DNA from: Streptococcus cristatus ATCC 51100 | GTDB lineage: Bacteria > Bacillota > Bacilli > Lactobacillales > Streptococcaceae | Direction of reading: 5' to 3' | Assembly: GCF_000222765.1 (NCBI RefSeq) | Contig: NZ_AFUE01000008.1 | Location: 288,566-352,565 of the forward strand | DNA length: 64,000 bases | Part shown: piece after piece, positions 43,915 to 51,883 of the stretch | How positions within the stretch are numbered: position 1 is the first letter of the stretch | Layout: each line of letters begins with the position of its first letter | Translations under genes and position numbers: made by a program | Notes under the pieces: model-generated | Database searches by the model: none | What the model was told of the DNA's origin: nothing | What the model saw: the letters and a program-made list of their open reading frames with translations, nothing else

Positions 43915-44778
43915 ATGACAGAAAAATTGCTAGCTTATAAACGCATGCCAGTGTGGACAGCTGAGACCATGCCCGAATTGGTCAAGAACAAGCACAATAC
44001 CAAAGAGGGAACTTGGGGCAAAATCACTGTTCTCAAGGGACGCCTTAAGTTTGTTGAGATGTCAGAGGAAGGTGAGGAGCTGGCTGAGCACATCTTTGAA
44101 GCTGGTCAGGATAATCCTTTCGCCCAGCCCCAAGCTTGGCATCGGGTCGAAGCCTTGACAGATGACCTAGAGTGGTATTTGGAGTTTTACTGTCGGCCTG
44201 AGGATTATTTCCCTAAGAAATACGGCAGTAATCCAGTGCACTCAGAGGTTTTGGAAGCTATGCAGACAGTCCGGCCAGGACGGGCCTTAGATCTAGGCTG
44301 TGGTCAAGGCCGCAATGCTCTCTTTCTGGCAAAGCAGGGCTTTGAAGTAACGGCCGTAGATCAGAATGAGCTAGCTTTGGAGATTTTACGTAGCATTGTC
44401 GAGCAGGAAGATTTGGATCTGCCAGTGGGTAGCTACGATATCAACTCAGCTAGTCTGACTCAGACTTATGACTTGATCGTTTCCACCGTTGTTCTGATGT
44501 TCCTGCGGGCAGAGCGGATTCCAGATATTATCCGCAATATGCAAGAACATACAGCGCTTGGCGGCTACAATCTCATCGTCTGTGCTATGGATACAGAGGA
44601 TTTCCCTTGCTCTGTTCCCTTCCCATTTACATTTAAGGAAGGGGAGCTTGCCGAGTATTACAAGGACTGGGAGCTGGTCAAGTACAATGAAAATCCTGGC
44701 CACCTCCATCGCCGTGATGAAAACGGCAATCGAATTCAGCTGCGCTTTGCGACGATGTTAGCTAAAAAAGTGAGATAA
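43915..44778 (+). CDS. tehB: TehB-like SAM-dependent methyltransferase
   Basis: 287 residues in two parts. An N-terminal cupin-like DUF1971 domain (first 95 residues, LAYKRMPVWTAETMPELV) is followed by the TehB methyltransferase with SAM motif ALDLGCGQGRNALFLA near residue 122 and TAVDQNELAL. TehB confers tellurite resistance by methylation in E. coli; here the physiological role is unknown. This long two-domain form is usual in streptococci. The promoter is at 43838-43866 and GAAAGGA precedes the ATG. Confidence 0.9.
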   Translation: MTEKLLAYKRMPVWTAETMPELVKNKHNTKEGTWGKITVLKGRLKFVEMSEEGEELAEHIFEAGQDNPFAQPQAWHRVEALTDDLEWYLEFYCRPEDYFPKKYGSNPVHSEVLEAMQTVRPGRALDLGCGQGRNALFLAKQGFEVTAVDQNELALEILRSIVEQEDLDLPVGSYDINSASLTQTYDLIVSTVVLMFLRAERIPDIIRNMQEHTALGGYNLIVCAMDTEDFPCSVPFPFTFKEGELAEYYKDWELVKYNENPGHLHRRDENGNRIQLRFATMLAKKVR

Positions 44779-45101
44779 ATCCTTTAAAGCTCAAGTCGGC
44801 TCTGCTACAATCTCTAGTGAATTGCTTATAAAGATTTTATAGCAGGATATTTTCTGATAAGATAAAAAATAATAGCCTTTCCTCTAAATAAGATGGGGCT
44901 ATTTTTTAGTTTATTTGCTCTGGTTTGAGAAAAAGTAGAGGAAATATAGATTAGATAAAAAATATACACAATTTTGTGTAAACGCTTGCAAAAAATTTAG
45001 AAAGAGAGTATACTAAAATAGGAATGTTAAGGTATTACGGTTTATGTTGTTTAGACTGGGAGTTGATTCCAGCCCCGCAGATAGTCAAAAGGAGATAGAC
45101 T
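44779..45101 (+). promoter_or_regulatory. Intergenic region: tehB terminator, cre site and pepD promoter
   Basis: A terminator stem AATAGCC / GGCTATT followed by TTTTT lies at 44871-44907. A perfect cre consensus TGTAAACGCTTGCA (44977-44990) overlaps the -35 TTGCAA (44986-44991), which is 17 bases before TATACT (45009-45014). CcpA should therefore repress the C69 peptidase gene when rapidly used sugars are present. A leader of about 80 bases follows. The match to cre is direct; regulation is inferred. Confidence 0.8.
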
Positions 45102-46808
45102 ATGAAGAAAATACTGATCAGACTAATGTTCCTTGCAATGTTAGTTGCTCTTTTGCCTGTTCATGTGGCACAAGCGTGTTCTGCTTTTATTGTCGGTAAA
45201 GACCTGACAGCAGATGGCTCTACTCTATTTGGTCGGACAGAGGACTATCCATACGCCCCTGACGGTGGTCGGCACAATCAAAACTATGTAGTTGTGCCAG
45301 CTAAGACCTATAAAGATGGCGATAAGATAGAAGATGAGTCAAATGGCTTTACCTATCCGCATTTGGCGAATGAAATGAAATACACAGCTGTCTACGACTC
45401 TGATCGTGACAACGGAAGTAACGGAAACTTCGCTGCGCATGGCTTTAATGAACTTGGTGTAGCTATGACAGCGACCGTTTCAGCAACACCAAATGATAAA
45501 GTGTTAAAAGAAGATCCACTTGTAAAAGATGGTCTTCCAGAAGCATCATTAGTTGACCTTGCTTTGCCACGTGCAAAAACAGCACGTGAAGTTATTGAGA
45601 CAGTTGCGAAAGTTCTAGATGAAAAAGGGTCAGCAGAAGGAAATATCATCGTTGCAGCGGATAAAAATGAGCTATGGTACATGGAAATCCTGTCTGGTCA
45701 CCAATATGTAGCCATCAAATTCCCAACGAATAAGTATGCTGTCTTTGCGAACACTTACTATCTTGGTCACGTTGACTTGAACGATAAGGAAAATGTCATT
45801 GCTTCTAAAGATGTAGAAGAAGTAGCTAAAAAGGCAGACAACTATAAGACCGACAAAGATGGCAACTTTATGATTGCTAAATCTTATGGACCTGATAAAT
45901 ATATGGAACGTAACCGTTCTCGGACCTACGCAGGTATCAAGTGGATGGATCCACAAGCAAAAGTAAATTATGACGATGAAGCTTTTGATCTCTTGCGCGA
46001 ACCAACTGATCCAAATAAGAAATACACAGTTCATGATGTGATCGCTGAACAAAGAAATCGTTTTGAACATTTGCCAGAATATAAAGCAGATGACTTAGTT
46101 GAAGTCGGTAAGAAGATCGATGGCAATGTCTACAAATATGCGCTAGGTAACGAAAACGTAATTGATGCCCACGTTTATCAAATCAAACCAAACCTACCAA
46201 ATGCCTTTGGCGGTGTTATGTGGCTGGGTCTGGCACAAAGTCGCAACACACCATATGTACCATTCTATGGTAATGTAGAAGATACTTACGAAGCTTTCAA
46301 GAACCGCTCTACTAAATATGACGGAAAATCTTGGTATTGGACTGTTTGGCATATTGACCAAATGGTTATGAAATATCCAGAAATCTTTGGTAACAGCATC
46401 CAAGAAAAATGGAAAGCAAAAGAAGCTGAATGGGATAAAGAACAGACCGAACGTGATGCCAAATATGCAAACTACACAAATGAACAAGCCAAAGCCGCTG
46501 GACCAGAAGTGACGAAGGAAGCCTTGGAACGCTCAGAAAAAATCTTTAAGGAAATCAAAGCAGTCGAAGCAGAGATGGAAGAAAAGATTAAGAAAGAAAA
46601 AGGTAAAGATGCAGATCTTGTCTATACAGGCTATAACAAAGCAAACCTCCTAGCTGAAGCAGAAAAAGGAAAATCAGCGGACAAAGCTAGCGATACGAAG
46701 AAAGATAGCTCAAGTCAAACTACTTGGATTGTCATCGGCGTATTGGTTGTGCTAGTTGCTGGATTCTTCGGATACAAACAATTTAATAAGAAGAAGGAGG
46801 AAGAATAA
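45102..46808 (+). CDS. pepD: Secreted, membrane-anchored C69-family dipeptidase
   Basis: 568 residues. A signal peptide (about 1-25, ending HVAQA) is followed directly by Cys26-Ser-Ala-Phe, the N-terminal-nucleophile start of family C69 (NTN hydrolases). So cleavage by signal peptidase would expose the catalytic cysteine. The catalytic domain runs to about residue 450, then a charged helical segment (residues 455-540), a membrane segment near 543-560 and a Lys/Glu-rich tail anchor it. AAAGGAGATAG precedes the ATG. It probably trims dipeptides outside the cell; the catabolite-repressed promoter fits a role in nutrient supply. The mature Cys could alternatively be read as a lipobox, but the context LxxC is not typical. 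Confidence 0.88.
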   Translation: MKKILIRLMFLAMLVALLPVHVAQACSAFIVGKDLTADGSTLFGRTEDYPYAPDGGRHNQNYVVVPAKTYKDGDKIEDESNGFTYPHLANEMKYTAVYDSDRDNGSNGNFAAHGFNELGVAMTATVSATPNDKVLKEDPLVKDGLPEASLVDLALPRAKTAREVIETVAKVLDEKGSAEGNIIVAADKNELWYMEILSGHQYVAIKFPTNKYAVFANTYYLGHVDLNDKENVIASKDVEEVAKKADNYKTDKDGNFMIAKSYGPDKYMERNRSRTYAGIKWMDPQAKVNYDDEAFDLLREPTDPNKKYTVHDVIAEQRNRFEHLPEYKADDLVEVGKKIDGNVYKYALGNENVIDAHVYQIKPNLPNAFGGVMWLGLAQSRNTPYVPFYGNVEDTYEAFKNRSTKYDGKSWYWTVWHIDQMVMKYPEIFGNSIQEKWKAKEAEWDKEQTERDAKYANYTNEQAKAAGPEVTKEALERSEKIFKEIKAVEAEMEEKIKKEKGKDADLVYTGYNKANLLAEAEKGKSADKASDTKKDSSSQTTWIVIGVLVVLVAGFFGYKQFNKKKEEE

Positions 46809-46820
46809 ATTTTGAAAGAA

Positions 46821-46850
46821 AAGCTAGAAGTTTAAGACTTCTGGCTTTTT
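46821..46850 (+). terminator. Terminator of the C69 peptidase gene
   Basis: AAGCTAGAAGT pairs with ACTTCTGGCTT (one mismatch or G-U) and is followed by TTTTT. Confidence 0.82.
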
Positions 46851-47016
46851 GCTTGCCTCAACTAATCACACTATTTTCTGAAATGTTTATCAAGAAGATA
46901 GAGATAGAAGATTAGAATTGTCAAAAAACTAGGCTTCATCTTGCTTTTAGCGGTAAATTGCTATAAAATAGATAGGGTTAAACATCAATACTTTTATATT
47001 GCAAATAGGAGAAAAG

Positions 47017-48302
47017 ATGACAAAAAATTAAAACGTCCAGAGGTACTTTCACCAGCTGGTACGTTAGAAAAGTTAAAAGTAGCTGTTCGCTATGGGGCAG
47101 ATGCTGTTTTTATTGGTGGTCAAGCCTATGGTTTGCGCAGCCGTGCGGGGAACTTCACTTTTGAGCAAATGGAAGAAGGTGTCCAATTTGCGGCTGAGCA
47201 TGGTGCCAAGGTCTATGTAGCGGCCAATATGGTCATGCACGAAGGAAATGAAGCAGGTGCTGGAGAATGGTTCCGTCGTTTGCGAGACATCGGGATTGCG
47301 GCCGTTATTGTTTCTGACCCAGCCTTGATTGCGATTGCAGCTTCTGAAGCACCCGGCCTGGAGATTCACTTGTCGACTCAGGCTAGTGCAACCAACTATG
47401 AAACGCTTGAGTTTTGGAAAAATCTTGGTTTGACACGGGTTGTTTTGGCACGTGAGGTTTCCATGGCTGAGCTAGCCGAGATTCGCAAGCGTACCGATGT
47501 AGAAATCGAAGCCTTCGTTCATGGAGCTATGTGTATTTCTTACTCTGGCCGTTGTACCCTTTCCAATCACATGAGTATGCGTGATGCCAACCGTGGCGGT
47601 TGTTCACAATCTTGTCGTTGGAAATATGATTTGTACGACATGCCTTTTGGACAAGAACGCAAGAGTTTGAAGGGTGAAATTCCAGAAGAATTCTCTATGT
47701 CAGCTGTTGATATGTCCATGATGGATCATATTCCTGATATGATTGAAAATGGTGTCGATAGTTTGAAAATCGAAGGTCGGATGAAATCCATTCACTACGT
47801 TTCTACAGTGACCAACTGCTACAAAGCAGCCGTGGATGCTTATTTGGAAAGCCCAGAAAAGTTTGAAGCTATTAAGCAAGATCTAGTAGATGAAATGTGG
47901 AAAGTAGCTCAACGTGAGCTGGCAACTGGTTTTTACTACCATACGCCAACTGAAAATGAGCAGCTTTTTGGAGCCCGTCGTAAGATTCCAGAATACAAAT
48001 TTGTAGCAGAAGTAGTTGCTTATGATGAGGCTACACAAACTGCAACGATTCGCCAGCGGAATGTTATCCATGAAGGCGATCAAGTGGAATTCTATGGACC
48101 TGGTTTCCGCCATTTTGAAACCTACATTACTGACCTCCATGATGAAAAAGGAAATAAGATTGACCGTGCGCCAAACCCAATGGAATTACTGACGATTACC
48201 GTTCCGCAGCCAGTCCAACCTGGTGATATGGTTCGTGCCCGCAAGGAAGGTTTAATCAATTTGTATAAAGAAGATGGCACTAGTGTGACTGTTCGGGCTT
48301 AA
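47017..48302 (+). CDS. U32-family peptidase-like protein with a frameshift just after its start
   Basis: About 428 residues of the U32/collagenase-like family, relatives of which act in tRNA or rRNA hydroxylation. Conserved cysteines lie in AMCISYSGRC and GGCSQSCRW near residues 168-200. The ideal start is the ATG at 47017 (AGGAGA at 47007-47012), but it reads ATG-ACA-AAA-AAT-TAA: the A-tract 47022-47027 has six As where seven would join the ATG to the main frame (MTKKLKRPEV). The main frame has only a TTG at 46941, without a ribosome site. So expression needs slippage, or the gene is damaged, or a base was lost in the data. Coordinates run from the expected ATG. Confidence 0.8.
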
Positions 48303-48418
48303 TCAGGCACGAAAATTGGAGCAATGTGCTTATCAAGTAGATATTGCCTACATGGTTGATACGAATAGATAGCGGAAGACCTTATTCTAAAAATTCTGCT
48401 ATTGCTTTTAAAAAATAA

Positions 48419-48458
48419 AACTCTTCAAATCGCTTTTGATTTGAAGAGTTATTTTTTG
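48419..48458. terminator. Terminator between U32 gene and the convergent small gene
   Basis: AACTCTTCAAATC (48419-48431) and GATTTGAAGAGTT (48438-48450) are perfect 13-bp arms, followed by ATTTTTT on the plus strand, with A-rich bases on the other side for the minus strand. Confidence 0.9.
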
Positions 48459-48790
48459 AATTTGCGGTGTTCGAGCCGAATATCTTTTCTCTGGGCTTCA
48501 CGGATGTTATTTGGGACTAGACTGATGCGATGGATATCAGGCACACGGATAATGGTCGTCATGCTTTTTTTGAAATTTTTGACAATCAACTGCTGGCGGT
48601 CACGGTCATATTTGACAATATCTCCAGTAAAATTCTTATCCAGAAAAATAACATGGACACCAGAATTTTTTCGAAGAGCCAAGTCAATCGTATGTAGGAT
48701 ATGACTCTTGTCATCCTCTTCCTTATCCGTCTTTTTATAGTTAATGAACTCATTCGTCTTTTGTAAAATCATTTCGAGATATTTTTTCAT
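48449..48790 (-). CDS. Small hypothetical protein, possibly YolD-like
   Basis: 113 residues from the Met at 48790; a GGAG nine bases upstream selects this over the ATG at 48805. The first half is helical (KKYLEMILQKTNEFINYKK). The second half carries strands like GDIVKYDRDRQQLIVKNF followed by a VPDIHRISLV end, similar in layout to YolD-like proteins (PF08863), which are linked to DNA-damage responses in Bacillus; this match is weak. It diverges from the competence-controlled gene at 48895. Its stop codon overlaps the terminator. Confidence 0.65.
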   Translation of the reverse strand: MKKYLEMILQKTNEFINYKKTDKEEDDKSHILHTIDLALRKNSGVHVIFLDKNFTGDIVKYDRDRQQLIVKNFKKSMTTIIRVPDIHRISLVPNNIREAQRKDIRLEHRKFKK

Positions 48791-48856
48791 AGCTAAAATC
48801 TCCATAACTTGTTACAATATATTATATAATAAAATAAGTAAAAAAGTAAAATCTTT

Positions 48857-48864
48857 TACGAATA
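48857..48864 (+). promoter_or_regulatory. SigX (ComX) competence box upstream of the PC4-like gene
   Basis: TACGAATA, an exact SigX box, preceded by TTTT (48854-48857), 31 bases before the ATG at 48895. Confidence 0.88.
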
Positions 48865-48894
48865 ATGAGATAGAAAGTAGAAAAGAGGTAAAGT

Positions 48895-49110
48895 ATGGCA
48901 GATTTTAAGTTTGAAATCGAGGAAAAATTGCTCGTTTTATCAGAAAATGAAAAAGGTTGGACCAAGGAGCTAAACCGCGTAAGTTTTAATGGTGCTCCTG
49001 CCAAGTACGATATCCGCACTTGGAGTCCTGACCACAGCAAGATGGGCAAGGGCATCACCCTTTCCAATGAAGAATTTCAAGTTCTTTTAGATGCATTTAA
49101 AAACGGGTAG
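48895..49110 (+). CDS. PC4/YdbC-like single-stranded DNA-binding protein, competence-controlled
   Basis: 71 residues, essentially a single PC4/p15-like domain: strands around KLLVLSENEKGWTKELNRVSFN, then KYDIRTWSPDHSKMGKGITLS and a C-terminal helix. YdbC of Lactococcus and the pneumococcal orthologue (SP_0782, as I recall it) have this fold and bind single-stranded DNA. The perfect SigX box upstream puts it in the late competence regulon, consistent with a role during transformation. AAGAGGTAAAGT precedes the ATG. A terminator overlaps the stop region. Confidence 0.9.
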   Translation: MADFKFEIEEKLLVLSENEKGWTKELNRVSFNGAPAKYDIRTWSPDHSKMGKGITLSNEEFQVLLDAFKNG

Positions 49111-49131
49111 ACTTTCAGTCTATCCGTTTTT
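49103..49131. terminator. Terminator between the PC4-like gene and bioY
   Basis: ACGGGTAGACT pairs with AGTCTATCCGT (one G-U) around TTC, followed by TTTT. The convergent bioY stop also lies here. Confidence 0.88.
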
Positions 49132-49674
49132 ATTGTCTGAAAAATAGGGATGAAAAGCCAGGCTTCTAAATAAAGGAATGCTGATGAGCGTGATGGCTAC
49201 AAGTTTTAAAAGATCCGGAAGAATGAAAGGTGTGACACCAACAGCAATGGCTTTAGAAAAATCCATATTAGCCAGAAAATGAAGTCCGATTACTCCACCG
49301 ACGAAGACCAGTGTATCTCCGAGCAGATTAGCCAAAAAGATCGTGTAAAACTTGCTATCTTTGCTTGTCAGACTAGAAGTAACCAGCGCAAAGAGCAGAT
49401 ATGCCCAAAGGTAGCCCGCGCTTGGACCAAAGAGAGCCTGAACTCCACCGCTTCCTCCGGCAAATACCGGCAGACCAATAGCTCCTAGCAGCAGATAAAG
49501 CAGAACAGACAAGACAGCTTCGCGGGTTTTAAAAATGGTTGCAATTAAACCGACAGCAAAGGTCTGTAGCGTGATGGGAACGGGGCCAATAGAAAAACTA
49601 AGCTGGGATAGTACAGCTAAGAATGCAGCGCCAATAGCTGGGAGGGCAAGAAGAAAAGCTTTGTTCTTGTTCAT
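49120..49674 (-). CDS. bioY: Biotin transporter BioY
   Basis: Substrate-binding membrane component of an energy-coupling-factor biotin transporter. 184 residues with six membrane segments and the family segment GLPVFAGGSGGVQALFGPSAGYLWAY, split here by its glycines, between residues 67 and 92. In streptococci BioY works with the shared EcfAAT module encoded elsewhere. AGAGG lies nine bases before the ATG, inside a BirA-like operator, so biotin should repress it. Convergent to the PC4-like gene. Confidence 0.95.
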   Translation of the reverse strand: MNKNKAFLLALPAIGAAFLAVLSQLSFSIGPVPITLQTFAVGLIATIFKTREAVLSVLLYLLLGAIGLPVFAGGSGGVQALFGPSAGYLWAYLLFALVTSSLTSKDSKFYTIFLANLLGDTLVFVGGVIGLHFLANMDFSKAIAVGVTPFILPDLLKLVAITLISIPLFRSLAFHPYFSDNKNG

Positions 49675-49678
49675 AAAC

Positions 49679-49708
49679 AGTAAACCTCTTTTTAAAATTA
49701 TGGTAACT
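49679..49708 (-). promoter_or_regulatory. BirA-like operator of bioY
   Basis: On the plus strand AGTAAACC and GGTAACT face each other across exactly 15 bases (49687-49701), matching the half-site and spacing style of Firmicute BirA boxes. It sits 5 bases upstream of the bioY start. Assigned by pattern only. Confidence 0.6.
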
Positions 49709-49768
49709 ATTTTAAATCAAAATAAAAAAAAGTCAAGTCTTTTCATATCAGACTAGACAGTTGTTTGT

Positions 49769-49879
49769 TTATTTCCGCTTTTTGCGGCTCCGAATGAGGA
49801 GGAAGATAAAGGCGATTAAACCAAAAATATTAAAGAAAATAATTCCCAGAGCTGCTAGTAATTTTTTCGTTTTGCTCAT
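49769..49879 (-). CDS. 36-residue single-segment membrane protein
   Basis: A short frame starts at ATG (49877-49879, minus strand) with AAAGGGGATTGG upstream and ends at TAA. The product begins MSKTKKLLAALGIIFF, has one hydrophobic stretch of about 20 residues (IIFFNIFGLIAFIFLLI) and ends in a strongly basic RSRKKRK tail. The ribosome site, positive-outside-of-helix layout and clean stop support a real gene. Function unknown. Confidence 0.6.
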   Translation of the reverse strand: MSKTKKLLAALGIIFFNIFGLIAFIFLLIRSRKKRK

Positions 49880-49996
49880 TTCCAATCCCCTTTCTCTTAG
49901 TATTTCTTACTATCATATCAAAAATACGGTTTCTTGAATAGCAGAAAGGGTAAAAGATGGCTAGGGAGTCATGAATATTTTAAGAAAATAGGATTA

Positions 49997-50030
49997 TCTA
50001 GACAAGTTATAATTTATAAACTTGTCTAGA
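49997..50030. repeat. Perfect 12-bp inverted repeat
   Basis: TCTAGACAAGTT (49997-50008) and AACTTGTCTAGA (50019-50030) around a 10-base AT loop. No T-run follows on either strand, so it is not a standard terminator; it may be an operator or an RNA hairpin. Confidence 0.7.
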
Positions 50031-50051
50031 AGAAGTGAGCCAACTAAATAA

Positions 50052-50082
50052 AAAAGAGGAAGATTCTTTACATAAATCTTCC
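50052..50082 (-). terminator. Minus-strand terminator downstream of gor
   Basis: Read on the minus strand, GGAAGATT and AATCTTCC form a stem (50058-50082) followed by TCTTTTTT. It lies about 240 bases beyond the gor stop codon, implying a long 3' untranslated region. Confidence 0.75.
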
Positions 50083-50320
50083 CCAATTTTAGAAATAATT
50101 TAGAATTTCTTGAATGATAATTGAATTTTGTGCTTTAAAATAAAGAAAGAAGTCAAAGAATAAAGCCAGAATAGTGTGTTTAGCTCTATCTAAATGGCCT
50201 AAGACTTCTTTCTTACAAAAATGTAAGATAAAAATCAAAAATGAAAGGATAAGTTATGGTTGCCCTTTATTCTTTATTTTATGATAATAATGAGCTTTAG
50301 AAAGGCGAAAGAGGAAACTT
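50083..50320 (-). other. Structured AT-rich segment downstream of gor
   Basis: No credible gene. It contains a perfect 12-bp inverted repeat AAGAAAGAAGTC (50143-50154) / GACTTCTTTCTT (50203-50214), an 11-bp one AAAGAATAAAG (50155-50165) / CTTTATTCTTT (50265-50275), and a short stem TCTTAC (50211-50216) / GTAAGA (50223-50228). The first two cross each other (pseudoknot-like order). It is probably part of the gor 3' untranslated region or a small RNA; a role is not known. Confidence 0.45.
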
Positions 50321-51670
50321 TTAGCGCATGGTGACAAATTCTTCGGAGCCAGTTGGGTGAATGGCAACAGTCGCGTCAAAGTCGGCTTTGGTAGCTCCCA
50401 TCTTAATAGCAACAGCGAAGCCTTGAATCATCTCATCTACGCCATAGCCAATGCCATGGAGGCCGACAACCTTTTCATCGTGACTCGCAGTGATAAGCTT
50501 AAACTTGGCTTGCTGGCGGTGCTGGGTGACAGCTGAGTACATAGAGGTAAAGCTAGAGGTGTAGACATGAATTTGCTCAGCGCCATAATCTTGAATAGCT
50601 TCTTCTTCCGTCAGCCCTACTGTGCCAATAGCGGGGTGGGAGAAGACGACAGTCGGAATAGTGGAGTAATCCATCTTGGCATCTGTCTTGCCGTTAAAGA
50701 GGCGCTCAGACAGGGTACGTCCAGCCTTGATTGCTACTGGCGTCAGCTCTTTTTCGCCCGTCACATCGCCCAAGGCATAGATGCTAGGTACGACAGTGTT
50801 TTGGTACTCATCCACAGCGATAAAGCCACGGTCATTCAGGGTAACTCCTGCAGCATCAAGATTGAGCCCTTGGACATTTGGCTTGCGGCCAATAGCCCAG
50901 ATGATCCGATCGGCAATATGGCTACTGCCGTCTTGGAAGTAGAGTTGTAGTTGGCCATCGGCTAGTTTTTCCACTCGTTCGGGTATCTTGTGAGCATGAA
51001 GACTAGGACCAGATTTTTCCATCTCAGCTACCAATCCGTCAATCAGATAGCTATCGAAATTGCGGAGAGGACGGTCGCGACGGACAAAGAGATCCGTCTT
51101 GACACCTAGAGTATGGAGGACACCAGCAAGCTCCACAGCGATATAGCCTGCTCCGACGACGGCAACAGACTTAGGTAGTTCTTCCCAAGCAAAAACATCG
51201 TCAGAAGTCTCACCGTATTCGGCACCAGGAATCTGAGGAATGGCTGCATGTGCACCTGTTGCGATAACGATGTGCTTGGCGCGAATCAATTCTCCATTGA
51301 CTTCGACTGTATGCTTGTCAACGAAATGAGCGCGACCTTCGATCAGTTCAACGCCGTTGCGTTTGAAGCTGCCATCATAGGATGAACGAGCACGGTCAAT
51401 GTAGGCTTCCCGATTCTTTCGTAAAGTAGCAAAGTCAAAGTGCTGATTTTCTGAAGTAAAGCCATAGTCTGGTCCATAGTGTCGGATGGCCTCGGCAATC
51501 TGAGCACCATACCACATGATTTTTTTAGGGACACAACCGACATTGACACAGGTTCCCCCTAATTTCTTTTCTTCAATGACAGCTGCTTTAGCGCCATGCT
51601 CACCAGCGCGATTCATGGTAGCAATACCCCCGCTACCACCGCCAATTGCAATAATATCGAATTCTTTCAT
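50321..51670 (-). CDS. gor: Glutathione-disulfide reductase
   Basis: NADPH-dependent flavoenzyme that regenerates glutathione, part of oxidative-stress defence. 449 residues with the FAD-binding GGGSGG near residue 10, the redox pair Cys41/Cys46 in [13 protein letters not shown], a second dinucleotide motif [13 protein letters not shown] near residue 170 and the C-terminal His438-Pro-Thr with Glu pair. AAAGGAGCTTC lies before the ATG. It stands between bioY and a MacAB-like operon, the order I recall for pneumococcal SP_0783-SP_0787. Confidence 0.95.
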   Translation of the reverse strand: MKEFDIIAIGGGSGGIATMNRAGEHGAKAAVIEEKKLGGTCVNVGCVPKKIMWYGAQIAEAIRHYGPDYGFTSENQHFDFATLRKNREAYIDRARSSYDGSFKRNGVELIEGRAHFVDKHTVEVNGELIRAKHIVIATGAHAAIPQIPGAEYGETSDDVFAWEELPKSVAVVGAGYIAVELAGVLHTLGVKTDLFVRRDRPLRNFDSYLIDGLVAEMEKSGPSLHAHKIPERVEKLADGQLQLYFQDGSSHIADRIIWAIGRKPNVQGLNLDAAGVTLNDRGFIAVDEYQNTVVPSIYALGDVTGEKELTPVAIKAGRTLSERLFNGKTDAKMDYSTIPTVVFSHPAIGTVGLTEEEAIQDYGAEQIHVYTSSFTSMYSAVTQHRQQAKFKLITASHDEKVVGLHGIGYGVDEMIQGFAVAIKMGATKADFDATVAIHPTGSEEFVTMR

Positions 51671-51883
51671 AGTTAGATAGAAGCTCCTTTAATCAATATG
51701 AAGTAATTGTACCTTTTTTAGAAAATGAATGCAAAAATCTGCTATGATTTAGAGATCCTGCAGCGTTTTTAGAGGAAAAATGGTCTTTTAGGGATTTTGT
51801 CCCTTTTCCTATCACAATATGTTAGGCATATGATATAATGTAGTATAAAAGAAAAATGGTTTTCATCAAGAGGAGGAAAAAAG

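Noticed and set aside
48360-48367. A third exact TACGAATA on the plus strand after the U32 gene
   Set aside because: No gene follows: a strong terminator stands 52 bases downstream and the next gene is on the other strand. Likely chance, though an antisense competence transcript cannot be excluded.
50256-50300. Short frame starting with ATG and an AAAGGAT ribosome-like site, giving 14 residues (MVALYSLFYDNNEL)
   Set aside because: Too short, no hydrophobic or charged pheromone pattern, and it overlaps the inverted-repeat arm at 50265-50275.
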